A stretch of 64,000 nt of DNA from a virus: positions 1 through 64,000 of IMG/VR virus record IMGVR_UViG_3300017991_000105. One strand, written 5' to 3'. The translations under genes and the position numbers were made by a program. The notes beneath the pieces are model-generated. The model did not search any database, was not told the origin of the DNA, and worked only from the letters and a program-made list of their open reading frames with translations. The number at the start of each line of letters is the position of its first letter. Position 1 is the first letter of the stretch. This document shows, one piece after another, positions 46,603 to 55,305 of the stretch.

Positions 46603-49175
46603 CCTGTGATGGCTCCAAAGTCCTTCAGTCTGTTGGCCGCCGCCAGCCCGTCATCCTTGGACGGGGACACAGGGTTCCTTCCTTCTTCCATGGTCTTTTC
46701 CAGGATCTCCCTGGCCCGCTTGGCTTCTTCCGCCTGGACCCGCCCCAGCTCCACCAGCTCCGGGTTGGTCTGGTACAGGCTCCCGTATTGGTTGGCCGCG
46801 AAGCCTGGTCCAAGCGTGGGTGGTGGCGTGGTCAAGGGGATGGCTGGATTGTCCATCCGCCGGAGAACATCCAGGCCGCCCAGCTTGGTCATTCCTTCAG
46901 TGACCGTGTCAAAGAACAGACCCAAGGCTTCCAGCTTATCCTTCTGGAGCCCGAAGCGTTCCAGACTATCGTTCAGATCGTTGATCATTTCAGGCTTGAA
47001 ATTCTCGCCCATCTTGTCAGCGAAGGTTCCAATGGCTGTCAGGGCCTCCGTCAGTCCTGTGGACTTACTGGCTACATCCTGCTGGGCCTTGGCCATCTTC
47101 TCCGCTGTTTCCGCGACAGTGACCGCTGTGGCCTTCTTCATCTCTTCCAGGAGCGCCCCGTAGGCGCTGAAAAGCTGGTCCTTCAGACCTTCCATGGGTC
47201 CGCCATAGCCCAGCTCCGCCCGTTCACGCTGTAGCTCCGCCAGCCTCTTGGCCGCGTCCATCTGGATCATGGGGTCCTGGGTGAAGAACTCCGCCGCTTT
47301 GTTCCCCGTCAGCCTTTCGTAGACATCCGCGCCCACAGCCTGGGGACCTTCAGATATAGCCCGAAGCTTGGCCTCTTCTTTGGCCATGTCCGCCAGGATC
47401 TTCTCTATGTTCAGGTAGGCTTTCTTCTGGCCTTCCAAGTCATCAGACTGTTGGGCCAGGGACAGAAGCTCCGCCTGTCTGTTCAGACCCTTGGCGTTCT
47501 TCTCCGTGTCGGACATGAGCCCTTCCGCTTCCTTGAACCGGTCAATCATGTCTTCCAGGCCGTGGTTTATGGAGACCTGTTCTTCCATGATCCCGCGCCA
47601 TTCTTTCCTGATCTTTTCCAGCGTGTCCAAGGACTTGGACAGGGCCTCCTGGGCTCCTATGATCCCCTTTCGATAGTTGATGTATTCCTGGGTCTCCGCC
47701 GCCGTCATCCCCGCCCGTTCCTGGATGGAAGCCGCCAGCTCTTCAGAGATCCCCAACTGTTCCGCCATGGCGGACGTGGTCCCCTGGACCAGCTTCTTTA
47801 TAGCGCCCAGGCCGGACTCCGCCGGGTCAATGTCATTCGCCACACCTTTGATGATCCCCTGGAACTCCGCCGCCGCGTCAATGATTTCATTCCATACGGA
47901 CCCCGTCTCCTTCTCTTCTTCTGTCAGGTCAGTGAAGGACCCGGTGATGGCCGCCAGCTTCCTGTTCACCAATTCGATGATCCCAGAAATCCCTTTCATA
48001 CTATCCATCATCTTGTCAAAAACCCAGGAGAAGGCCCGCCCAATCAAGGCCGCCACTCTGACCGTGTCTCCGCCGCTGGTCTGGACAGACCTGAACACGT
48101 CAAGAGACCGCTTCTGAAGAACGTAGAACAGGTAGATCAGCCGCCCGATGGTGGAGATCAGCTTGAACGCCCATTTGTAGATTTCACGGAAGGGGGCTCC
48201 CATGTTCCACATGATCATGGCGAACTTGGTTCCCGCTGATATGATCTTCTTCAACATGGACCACAGAGCGCCAAGGACCCGCCCGCCCAAGGGGGCCAGG
48301 CTGGACAGACCCGCCACTATGATCTTGAAGGTGGACCCTATTTCCCTGGCCCACTTCTGGCCCGTGTCACCCTTGAAGAACTTTTCCAGAGCCTGGAGCG
48401 CTTCGTTCAGGACCCCTACCAGGGCTTCACTGACGCCGCTGGTGTAGATCAGGTCCTTGAACTGGGAGAACTGGTCCGCGATATTGGAGATCTTGACCTG
48501 GACCGTTTCGGACATGGCCTCCATGGTCCCGCCAAATTGAAGCTGAATGTATTTCCTGATGGTTTCCAGCGCCCGCGTGGGGTTGGACAGATCTGGGGTG
48601 ACGTTGGCCGCTTCCAAGGTGGACATGATCTGGTCCTTGGAGATACTGAAGCGCATCATGAGGGAACGCCAGTTCCCTTCCGCCGCCGCTTCTTTGATGG
48701 CCCATTGTGCGTCCTGGAGGGACCGGCCCATTCCAAAGGCCAGGTCCGCCATGTCCTCCATGACCACCTTCCCGTTCAACATGGCCGTGGGGTCAAGCCC
48801 TACCGCCTTGAAGGCCCCGAACACGTCCACCACGTCCTGGACCTGGAACGGGGTTCTGGCCGCGATAGCCACAGCTTCATTCATGGCTTCCGTGGCCAGG
48901 GTTATGTCCTTGTAGAGCGCTTTGAACTTGGCTCTGAAGCTATCGAAACTCTGACCGGTCTGTAGGATGGACCGCCCGATCTTCACGATGGCGAAGGCCA
49001 GACCTCCGAAGACACCCGTCAGCGCCAGCGCTATAGGGGACAGTTTACCCATGGTAGATCCGACCTGACCCAGTCCTTGGACTAGACCACCGGCCGCTTT
49101 CCCGATACCAGCCAGGGCTCCAAAAACCTTGGAGGCCCCACTGGTTAAAAAGCTAAGAACTACACTAGCCGCCAT
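46599..49175 (-). CDS. Tape measure protein, 858 aa
   Basis: It determines tail length. The N-terminus has Gly/Ala-rich hydrophobic segments (ASVVLSFLTSGASKVFGALA; ALALTGVFGGLAFAIVKIGR), followed by NEAVAIAARTPFQVQDVVDV, a pattern found at the start of many tape measures (TxFxxxDV.F). Further membrane-like helices occur around residues 290-370 (LISTIGRLIYLFYVLQ) and long helical stretches with EEMKKATAVTVAETAEKMAK. It follows the chaperone genes and precedes the hub candidate, as expected. At about 1.5 angstrom per residue the tail would be roughly 130 nm. Confidence 0.88.
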   Translation of the reverse strand: MAASVVLSFLTSGASKVFGALAGIGKAAGGLVQGLGQVGSTMGKLSPIALALTGVFGGLAFAIVKIGRSILQTGQSFDSFRAKFKALYKDITLATEAMNEAVAIAARTPFQVQDVVDVFGAFKAVGLDPTAMLNGKVVMEDMADLAFGMGRSLQDAQWAIKEAAAEGNWRSLMMRFSISKDQIMSTLEAANVTPDLSNPTRALETIRKYIQLQFGGTMEAMSETVQVKISNIADQFSQFKDLIYTSGVSEALVGVLNEALQALEKFFKGDTGQKWAREIGSTFKIIVAGLSSLAPLGGRVLGALWSMLKKIISAGTKFAMIMWNMGAPFREIYKWAFKLISTIGRLIYLFYVLQKRSLDVFRSVQTSGGDTVRVAALIGRAFSWVFDKMMDSMKGISGIIELVNRKLAAITGSFTDLTEEEKETGSVWNEIIDAAAEFQGIIKGVANDIDPAESGLGAIKKLVQGTTSAMAEQLGISEELAASIQERAGMTAAETQEYINYRKGIIGAQEALSKSLDTLEKIRKEWRGIMEEQVSINHGLEDMIDRFKEAEGLMSDTEKNAKGLNRQAELLSLAQQSDDLEGQKKAYLNIEKILADMAKEEAKLRAISEGPQAVGADVYERLTGNKAAEFFTQDPMIQMDAAKRLAELQRERAELGYGGPMEGLKDQLFSAYGALLEEMKKATAVTVAETAEKMAKAQQDVASKSTGLTEALTAIGTFADKMGENFKPEMINDLNDSLERFGLQKDKLEALGLFFDTVTEGMTKLGGLDVLRRMDNPAIPLTTPPPTLGPGFAANQYGSLYQTNPELVELGRVQAEEAKRAREILEKTMEEGRNPVSPSKDDGLAAANRLKDFGAITG

Positions 49176-49182
49176 TATTCAG

Positions 49183-49878
49183 TTACCCCTTTTTTGGTTT
49201 TCCCAAGACATCCGTGGCGTGAAGCCCGGACTTGGTGGCCGAAAACCCACAAGCCTGGTTGAAGTCATTCAATAGTTCCGATAGTCTCCCTTCGCTGAAC
49301 AGGTTCTGACCGTGCCACATGGGAACGGTATCAGCGCCCGCTGTCACTGGTGGCTCCTTCGTCTGGTAGCCCGCCTTCCGCTCCAGCTTCTGGCGGGTCC
49401 GGATCTCCGTGTCTGTGGGGAATAGCTTGAAAGCCGCCCAGTCCATCCTGACACATTGAAGTAGGATCTCCTTGGTGGGTTCACAGCCGTTCCTTTTCAG
49501 TCTCTGGTAGATGGCCCACAGTTCCGACCTGACCGCCGCCCGCTTGGCCAAGGGGTCTTCCCCTTCCAGGGCCGTCTTTCGTTCTGTGGTCCATAGTGTG
49601 TCCAGCTCCTTCTGTGTCAGGGGCTTCCCGATCTTGGCCGCTTCGTCCTTCAGTCTTTCGTGGGCCTGGATCATCCGGTCCACGTCTTGACTCTTCAGGA
49701 TGGAGAAGTCAACGTCATGTGGGAAGTCCCTGAACGGGTCTTCAATATACTTCCTGGCCATCTGTTCCTTGACCTTCCCCTTCCGTGAAGTGACAGGTTT
49801 GTCCGTGTCACCCGCGTCCGGGTCTCCGCCGTGGAGCCTGACCTGGAAGTCAATTTCATCCAGTCTACTTTCTACCAT
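49183..49878 (-). CDS. Second tail-chaperone frame, probably a -1 frameshift product, 231 aa
   Basis: Two frames lie between the tail tube genes and the tape measure, the usual place for the tail assembly chaperones. This frame is open continuously upstream of its first ATG (49878) through the end of the previous gene (reading IHGLTAKQFKVYAAAM), and the ATG has no ribosome site. It is most likely made by -1 frameshifting from the upstream gene. The protein is charged and helical (DRMIQAHERLKDEAAKIGKP; RAAVRSELWAIYQRLKRNGC). Confidence 0.7.
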   Translation of the reverse strand: MVESRLDEIDFQVRLHGGDPDAGDTDKPVTSRKGKVKEQMARKYIEDPFRDFPHDVDFSILKSQDVDRMIQAHERLKDEAAKIGKPLTQKELDTLWTTERKTALEGEDPLAKRAAVRSELWAIYQRLKRNGCEPTKEILLQCVRMDWAAFKLFPTDTEIRTRQKLERKAGYQTKEPPVTAGADTVPMWHGQNLFSEGRLSELLNDFNQACGFSATKSGLHATDVLGKPKKG

Positions 49879-49910
49879 GGCCGCCGCGTAGACCTTGAAC
49901 TGTTTAGCGG

Positions 49911-50741
49911 TCAGCCCGTGGATACGTTCTCTGGCGTGGGGGTAGCCTGTGGCTCTTCCACACCTGTGTCCTTCACAGAGTCCTGGCCTGTGTCCTCTCC
50001 AGCATCGTTCACCGGTGAAGTCACATTCCCAGAACTTGGTTCCTTGGATGTATTCTCTGGTCCATCCGTAGTTCCTGGCGAAGGCTTCATAGACTCGCCA
50101 GCGCTGGAGGGAATTCTGAAACCGCGCTTCAAAGCTTCCTTCCGGATGGTCTCCAGGGCTTCCTGGCTGGATGTCTTGTGGTCCTCCAGATCCGCCAGGG
50201 TCTCCAGAGTGATGTCCAACATCTCCTGGGTGGGGTTGGGACCCTTCGCCAGGTTGATCCCGAACACCGCCAGGAAGCCCTCCAAATTTTTTCTGATCCC
50301 TTCAGGAAGGTCCGCCATGTCAAAATTCTGTTCATACAGAACAGACAGGATGTGGACGCCCTGTTTCAGGGTCAGGTTCTTCCGTATCAGTTCAGCGTCC
50401 TGTTGAACCGCAATCCCCACGATACTGGCCACCTGGCCAGATGAAAGCATGGTCTGAAGGGTTTCCTTCACCGTGGTGATCCCCACAGCGATAGGGTCAG
50501 CCTTGGCCATGTTGGCCAGCTTCCGCTTTCCCTTCCCGTCCGGGGGAGCGGTCAAGGCGGAAGCGATAGCCGCCGCCGCCTGACCAAACAGTTCCCCGAT
50601 TTCGGACCACAGCGCTTCATATTCCCCTTCAGTCAGGGGGAGGATTTCGTAGGCTTCAGAACCTATGATGATCGTTCTTTTGACAGTTTCAGGTAGGAGA
50701 TACCGGTATTGTTCCGGAACCTCCGCCAACTTCTGGGACAT
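49911..50741 (-). CDS. Tail assembly chaperone, upstream frame, 276 aa
   Basis: The protein begins MSQKLAEVPEQYRYLLPETV and has LPLTEGEYEALWSEIGELFG, then helical segments (DLEDHKTSSQEALETIRKEA) and a Ser/Thr/Pro/Glu-rich tail. It lies between the tail tube candidate and the tape measure. Near its end, the minus strand reads GCTACCCCCACGCC; slipping back one base on the C run would join it to the next frame. The C-terminal tail is disordered-looking, typical for a region of frameshifting. Confidence 0.65.
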   Translation of the reverse strand: MSQKLAEVPEQYRYLLPETVKRTIIIGSEAYEILPLTEGEYEALWSEIGELFGQAAAAIASALTAPPDGKGKRKLANMAKADPIAVGITTVKETLQTMLSSGQVASIVGIAVQQDAELIRKNLTLKQGVHILSVLYEQNFDMADLPEGIRKNLEGFLAVFGINLAKGPNPTQEMLDITLETLADLEDHKTSSQEALETIRKEALKRGFRIPSSAGESMKPSPGTTDGPENTSKEPSSGNVTSPVNDAGEDTGQDSVKDTGVEEPQATPTPENVSTG

Positions 50742-50783
50742 CGTGACCTCCTGGGTTCGTGTGTTCGTGTCAGTGATCAGTCA

Positions 50784-51722
50784 TTATGTGACAGTAACCG
50801 CCACAGGCGTGGACGGATCACTGGGGACGCCGGAATAGGACGCCACGTCCGTCAGAGCCGTGACCACAGCGTAGTAGGTCCCCGCGCCAATGGTGTCACC
50901 GCCGCCCGCTATCGCGCCTCCGCCGTACTGGGTGACGTTCACAACAGCTTCCCCGCCGGAGAAGGCCGTGGGAAGAACCAGAGCGTCAGGGACCATGTCC
51001 GGGGTGATGGCCGTGGGCCTGGTGGAACGGATGTAGACCTGGTAGGCCACCACAGCCAAGTCCGTGGACTCTGTGATGGTGACATCTACCTGACCCGCGC
51101 CGCCAACCGCCGAAGCCGTGGGGGTGGTAGGCTGTTCCAACTGGGCCTTCAGACCTAGCTGGCCTTCATCCCCAAGATTGGAGTCCACCTTGACCTTGGA
51201 AAGGTTCACGATGATAGAGCCCTTCAGGAACGCCAGGTTATTGTCCGCGAACGTGGGGACCGCGCCGTTCACGATCCGCTGAAGGCTGACCGTGAAAGGT
51301 CCGCTTCCGGCGATCTCATGACAGACAAAGCGCCTGAACGTGTTGGCTGACAGAAGGTCCGTCCTGTGGTCCACGGAGAAGTCCGTCATGATCAAGATGA
51401 AGTCCCCAGCTTCCAGGTTCAGCTTCTCCAGCGCCGTGGCGGACAGGCTGATTGACGGATCTGACACGTCAAACAGATCTTCCAGGAAGGCGTAGGGGTA
51501 CAGGTTGGAAGACTTGTTTGGGGCTCCGTCCAGAAGGTCTTGGACCAGCTCCGTGATCTCCTTGAAGTAGGTCAAGCCGCCCGCCGTGGCCTTCAGGATG
51601 GCCACGTCCACTTCCTGGCCTTCCTTGTCCACCCGCGTTCTGTCCACGGACACGTTGACATTCTGTTCCTGTTGGGTCTGGTCATTGGCTCTTGTGTACC
51701 TCTGACGGATTGCAATGGACAT
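50784..51722 (-). CDS. Putative major tail protein with Ig/FN3-like C-terminus, 312 aa
   Basis: The N-terminal 200 residues (ADVSVDRTRV-type strands, then DFILIMTDFSVDHRTDLLSA, HEIAGSGPFTVSLQRIVNG) fit a tail tube or tail-fibre-type beta domain. Residues about 215-312 read as a fibronectin-III-like domain (VAYQVYIRSTRPT; GAGTYYAVVTALTDVASYSG). Tail tube proteins with such extra domains are common in siphophages. It is encoded just upstream of the chaperones, the right place for a tube protein. AAGGAGGATCAC site. Confidence 0.55.
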   Translation of the reverse strand: MSIAIRQRYTRANDQTQQEQNVNVSVDRTRVDKEGQEVDVAILKATAGGLTYFKEITELVQDLLDGAPNKSSNLYPYAFLEDLFDVSDPSISLSATALEKLNLEAGDFILIMTDFSVDHRTDLLSANTFRRFVCHEIAGSGPFTVSLQRIVNGAVPTFADNNLAFLKGSIIVNLSKVKVDSNLGDEGQLGLKAQLEQPTTPTASAVGGAGQVDVTITESTDLAVVAYQVYIRSTRPTAITPDMVPDALVLPTAFSGGEAVVNVTQYGGGAIAGGGDTIGAGTYYAVVTALTDVASYSGVPSDPSTPVAVTVT

Positions 51723-51734
51723 GTGATCCTCCTT

Positions 51735-52028
51735 CTAAATAGGTGTCCTCTTCATCCCTGTGGCGGAGATATTGAACAGCCTAACTCCAGGCTGAACCTG
51801 TTTTATGTCTGGCTGGCCGTCCATGGTGAAGCCGCCGTCTCCACCCGGAAAGACCTCTTCCAGCCTTTGAAGCCCATACTCCAGCGTGGTCCAGTCTATC
51901 TTCCACTGTTTGACCGTCACCAGAGCATTTCTGACCACTGTCCCCACCCCGCCCACAGAACAGGAAATGATGTTCTCTGGGTAGGAGTAGGTCAGTTCAT
52001 CTTCATAGTGTAGCGCTTCTCCAGCCAT
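51735..52028 (-). CDS. Small tail-region protein, paralogue of 52033-52359, 97 aa
   Basis: The C-terminal half, GFTMDGQPDIKQVQPGVRLF, lines up with YAMDGEPDVSEISPETRIYN of the adjacent protein. Both read as small beta domains ending NISATGM or NVKVMGR. A tail terminator or tail tube cap role is possible from position. No ribosome site of note, but the start is five bases from the preceding stop. Confidence 0.6.
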   Translation of the reverse strand: MAGEALHYEDELTYSYPENIISCSVGGVGTVVRNALVTVKQWKIDWTTLEYGLQRLEEVFPGGDGGFTMDGQPDIKQVQPGVRLFNISATGMKRTPI

Positions 52029-52032
52029 TTGT

Positions 52033-52359
52033 TTAGCCCGTGGGGGCTATGGTGGTTCCCGTCTCTTCCAGGTCAGGAAGAAGAGGGGATGTCCCAAACC
52101 CACGCCCCATCACCTTGACGTTGTAGATCCGTGTTTCTGGACTGATTTCAGACACGTCCGGTTCTCCATCCATGGCGTAGATCCCTTCATCTTCATTGAT
52201 GGCTTCATCTATGAAGGGCTGGATCTCTTCTCTGGACAAGAACATCCCAGTCACCTGGATCATGTGGATATAGCCGCGAAGCCGCCCCACGTTGGACCCT
52301 GGGGTGGTGGACGTGTTCTTGTAAACAGGGATGGAGTACCGGAGAACGTGTCTAGCCAT
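52033..52359 (-). CDS. Small tail-region protein, paralogue of 51735-52028, 108 aa
   Basis: Begins MARHVLRYSIPVYKNTSTTP and includes REEIQPFIDEAINEDEGIYA and AMDGEPDVSEISPETRIYNV. The shared DGxPD-x5-P-x-x-RxxN block with the neighbour indicates a recent-to-old tandem duplication. Function unknown; position suggests tail assembly. Confidence 0.6.
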   Translation of the reverse strand: MARHVLRYSIPVYKNTSTTPGSNVGRLRGYIHMIQVTGMFLSREEIQPFIDEAINEDEGIYAMDGEPDVSEISPETRIYNVKVMGRGFGTSPLLPDLEETGTTIAPTG

Positions 52360-52361
52360 AA

Positions 52362-53081
52362 TTACGCGGGCCAGACGCCAGCTCTGGCCGTCCCAAAGTG
52401 TTCTTCAACCGTGACTTCAGCCGTGGCCCAAGCCTCCGCGCTGAACGTGGTGGTCCTGGAGATGGTGAAATTCCCCGCCAGGACCTGGGGTGGGATCGTC
52501 ACGCCCTGGACCAGGTGGGTGGCTCCCGTGCCATCGTCCTGGGGAACGATCTTCCGTAGTTCAAACGTGAACTTGTGCCAGTCTGTGATGGACCTGTCCT
52601 GTCTGGGGTTGATCAGGATGGCGTCTTCGATCTCCACGAACACCGAACCGTCCCCAGGGATGGCCGTGGCCAACTGGAGATCATAGCCCGGGGTTCCGTG
52701 AAGGTCTTCCGTGTAGCCATCAGGAAGATCCCCAAACCCGGTCACGGACAGCGTGACTTCCTTGGACAGGATCAGGAACCCGTCAATGTAGACAAGCTTG
52801 TCCACGCCTGGCGTGTTCCCGTCAATGTAGGCTTCATGGGTGGCCACGTTTTCAGACTCCGTCAGCGTGACCGTTTCAAGGGTTTGACCCAGGGCATTGA
52901 CCAACTGGGGAGCCAGTCCCCACGCCAGGTTGGTGATGTCCGTGGTGGTCTGTGAGACCGTCCCAGACTCCATCCTGTAGACCAAGTCAATGTCCAGCCC
53001 GTCTCTGAATTCAATCAGATCCGTGGTCCTGGCCAAAGACAGGGAGTCAAGCCCAACTGTACCAAATCCAGGTAGTGGCAT
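52362..53081 (-). CDS. Putative tail tube-type protein, 239 aa
   Basis: Beta-rich with LDSLSLARTTDLIEFRDGLD, TESENVATHEAYIDGNTPGV, YIDGFLILSKEVTLSVTGFG and a C-terminal FTISRTTTFSAEAWATAEVT. It is placed after the tail terminator-like gene, where the tube protein of siphophages often lies. It competes with 50784-51722 for that role; the sequence alone does not decide. AAGGAGGAAATC site. Confidence 0.5.
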   Translation of the reverse strand: MPLPGFGTVGLDSLSLARTTDLIEFRDGLDIDLVYRMESGTVSQTTTDITNLAWGLAPQLVNALGQTLETVTLTESENVATHEAYIDGNTPGVDKLVYIDGFLILSKEVTLSVTGFGDLPDGYTEDLHGTPGYDLQLATAIPGDGSVFVEIEDAILINPRQDRSITDWHKFTFELRKIVPQDDGTGATHLVQGVTIPPQVLAGNFTISRTTTFSAEAWATAEVTVEEHFGTARAGVWPA

Positions 53082-53091
53082 GATTTCCTCC

Positions 53092-53589
53092 TTATAGGAT
53101 CACATTTGGCCGTGGGACATAGACATAGTATGTCAGGGGGACGAATTCCACCCCGTCCATGGCCCCTTCATTATCAGGTCTGGCCATCCCAAGAGCGGAC
53201 TGAAAAGGTCCGCGCTCTTCAAACCGGATAGCCATGTCCAGTTCTTGACCGTTGAATTCCACTGGGACAGGAGTCTCTGGGTTTGTGAAGTCAAGGAAGG
53301 GAATGGCCCTGACGTTCAGGGCTCCCCGTAGCCGTGTGATCATCTCTTCTAGCCGTCTTCCCATTGGGTCATCCACAGGTCTGTTGAAACAGCGGATCAT
53401 CACCGTGTTGGTGGTGTAGGGGCCGCGTCCAAAGGAGATCCAGTGAAGGTCCACCCACACATCCATGGACGTAGGGTTGAACTTCACGTCCCCGTAGTTC
53501 ACAGGGTAGCCGTGAACGTCAGAGAACTGTTCCTGGATGACCTTCTGAAAGCTGGCCTTAATGTTCAGATCAGACTGGTCCGCGCTCAT
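53092..53589 (-). CDS. Putative tail terminator, 165 aa
   Basis: The start is the ATG at 53589 in an ATGA overlap with the upstream gene. The protein begins MSADQSDLNIKASFQKVIQE, a short helical opening, followed by VHGYPVNYGDVKFNPTSMDV, WVDLHWISFGRGPYTTNTVM and IRCFNRPVDDPMGRRLEEMI. The layout (helix, strand, helix with a variable loop) and position after the HK97 gp10-like gene fit siphophage tail terminators. Confidence 0.5.
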   Translation of the reverse strand: MSADQSDLNIKASFQKVIQEQFSDVHGYPVNYGDVKFNPTSMDVWVDLHWISFGRGPYTTNTVMIRCFNRPVDDPMGRRLEEMITRLRGALNVRAIPFLDFTNPETPVPVEFNGQELDMAIRFEERGPFQSALGMARPDNEGAMDGVEFVPLTYYVYVPRPNVIL

Positions 53590-54065
53590 TTCAAAGTTTT
53601 CTTTATTCCGGTTTTCAAGGCCAAGGGGATATACCACCTGGCCCGTTCATTCGCTTCTGGGAGCGTGGACTTCACGATCCCCAGGGGTTTGGTCCCTGGG
53701 TGATGAACCCACGCCCGTAGTGATATGTCCGACAGAGGAACCAGGGGTCCCATGGCGCTGTCCTTGGGCCAGACAGTCAGGGCTCCCTTCCTCCGCGCCC
53801 GTATGATGTGGGGCCTGGTTCCATACTCCAGGTAGTCCGCCACCTTGGACGTGTTGTAGACCCTGAACCCTTTTTCCGTGGGCCGATACATCCGAAGCCG
53901 CCACTTGGACCGGGTCACGCCCAGCCGCTTGGGGGTCTTCTTCTTGACCCGCGCCAGGGTCCACTTCCCCAGTTCACGGACAGCCCGGCGAAGCTCCCGC
54001 CGTTCATTCCGCTCCAGCTTGGAGATCCACCTGAACCCCTGGAACACCGCCTTCATGGCCATCAT
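53586..54065 (-). CDS. HK97 gp10-like neck protein, 159 aa
   Basis: The protein has a helical basic start (NERRELRRAVRELGKWTLAR), VKKKTPKRLGVTRSKWRLRM, a characteristic YNTSKVADYLEYGTRPHIIR block and AWVHHPGTKPLG. The YLEYGT-x-P-H-x-I and HPGT motifs are typical of HK97 gp10 tail-completion proteins at the head-tail junction. It overlaps the previous stop. Good family match by eye. Confidence 0.75.
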   Translation of the reverse strand: MMAMKAVFQGFRWISKLERNERRELRRAVRELGKWTLARVKKKTPKRLGVTRSKWRLRMYRPTEKGFRVYNTSKVADYLEYGTRPHIIRARRKGALTVWPKDSAMGPLVPLSDISLRAWVHHPGTKPLGIVKSTLPEANERARWYIPLALKTGIKKTLK

Positions 54066-54493
54066 CAGCCCACCCCCGTCTTCTGGGGACGTAGCTGTAG
54101 CTCACAGCGTCCGCTGGGTTTGTGGTAGGTCTTCCGCTGGATGGACCAGTAGTTCCCAGAATTCACTTCCATCTGAATGATGTCCGTGTCCTCCGGGTCA
54201 AAGTCATAGATGACCACCAACTGGTCCGTGGACTGGATCAGCCCCCCTGAATTCATGATCTTGTGTTCCGTGTAGTCCATGAACGTACAGGGGAACGGAC
54301 CCAAGGTGTCCTCCGTCACGGTCCCTTCATGGGCCGCGTGGGGGATGGAGTCCGTCCGTGTAGTCCTGTGGATCGTCAGGAAGGGGTGGTCAAGCCGGAG
54401 CCTGTCCGTGGCCCAGATGACCTTCTGATCCACTTCATGGATGAAGTCAACGTGGAACTGGTTTATGGGGGTGGTCTTTGGAGCCCGGATCAT
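54065..54493 (-). CDS. Putative head-closure protein, 142 aa
   Basis: Small beta-rich protein beginning MIRAPKTTPINQFHVDFIHE and including GGLIQSTDQLVVIYDFDPED and SGNYWSIQRKTYHKPSGRCE. Its place between the connector candidate and the HK97 gp10-like gene is that of the head-closure (stopper) protein in siphophages. No decisive motif. 4-base overlap with the previous gene. Confidence 0.5.
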   Translation of the reverse strand: MIRAPKTTPINQFHVDFIHEVDQKVIWATDRLRLDHPFLTIHRTTRTDSIPHAAHEGTVTEDTLGPFPCTFMDYTEHKIMNSGGLIQSTDQLVVIYDFDPEDTDIIQMEVNSGNYWSIQRKTYHKPSGRCELQLRPQKTGVG

Positions 54494-55302
54494 AGTGGAG
54501 CCTCAACTTCATCAGAAACAGCTATCTTCCCGTTGATGTCCTCCGTGACTACCACGAAATACCAGGAACCCGTTTCCAGGTCACTGATCCTGATGGAAGT
54601 CTTATGGCGTTCTTTGATGGTCTTCAACAGCTCCGCGTTATCCTTGACCCCCTTGAAGGTGGCGTCAGGATTGTTCAGAGTAGTCAGGTCCTCCAAGCCC
54701 GCTTCATCACTGACGTAGACGTAGTAGGCGTTGAAGTCCGTGTCCGTATTTTCAGACCAGACAAGATCACAGGAGTCCGGTGGGTTCAGAGCCGCCACAG
54801 ATAAAGCTGAAGCTTCCGGGCCTTCTTGAATAGACAGCGGGGTGATGTTGTCCCACAGGTCATCATAACTGACCAGAGTCCCCATGGTGACAGTCTCCCC
54901 AACCTTGGCCCCAATTTCCAAGTCTTCACAGACCTGGTCATACTCCATCCCCAACTTCTCCGCCAGCTCCATCTGATACTTGAACCGGATGGAAGGGTCA
55001 GCTTCCCCCTGTTGTCCTTTCACAGGAAACTGAAGGGAGACCTGGGTGGCCCGCCACAGACAGATGTCCTTCCATGCCAGAAGCATGACAGGCGCTTCTT
55101 CCGCCCGTGGGAGCGTGTCCCAGGTGTAGTCAGGGTTATGACGTAGTAGGGCCTCTTCCAGGAACGTGGACGCCTCCGCGCTTGAAATCTCGAATTCATC
55201 CAGTTCCTTCACCCGCGCCCGGGTGACCAGCCGACTGGTCAAATTGACCAGCCGACTGGACCCAGTCACAGAGGAAACGTCAATCAGCTCCACTAAGGGC
55301 AT
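54490..55302 (-). CDS. Putative head-tail adaptor with Ig/FN3-like domain, 270 aa
   Basis: The N-terminal 165 residues are helical (VTRARVKELDEFEISSAEAS; AEEAPVMLLAWKDICLWRAT), like the small all-helical connector proteins found right after the capsid gene. Residues about 170-270 read as a fibronectin-III-like domain (NTDTDFNAYYVYVSDEAGLE; DLETGSWYFVVVTEDINGKI). An adaptor with an appended Ig-type domain is unusual. GGAGGCTAAGTC precedes the ATG. Confidence 0.55.
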   Translation of the reverse strand: MPLVELIDVSSVTGSSRLVNLTSRLVTRARVKELDEFEISSAEASTFLEEALLRHNPDYTWDTLPRAEEAPVMLLAWKDICLWRATQVSLQFPVKGQQGEADPSIRFKYQMELAEKLGMEYDQVCEDLEIGAKVGETVTMGTLVSYDDLWDNITPLSIQEGPEASALSVAALNPPDSCDLVWSENTDTDFNAYYVYVSDEAGLEDLTTLNNPDATFKGVKDNAELLKTIKERHKTSIRISDLETGSWYFVVVTEDINGKIAVSDEVEAPL

Positions 55303-55305
55303 GAC

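Noticed and set aside
44497-53081. Contractile tail sheath
   Set aside because: No protein of suitable length or pattern is found between the neck genes and the tape measure, so a non-contractile tail is preferred.
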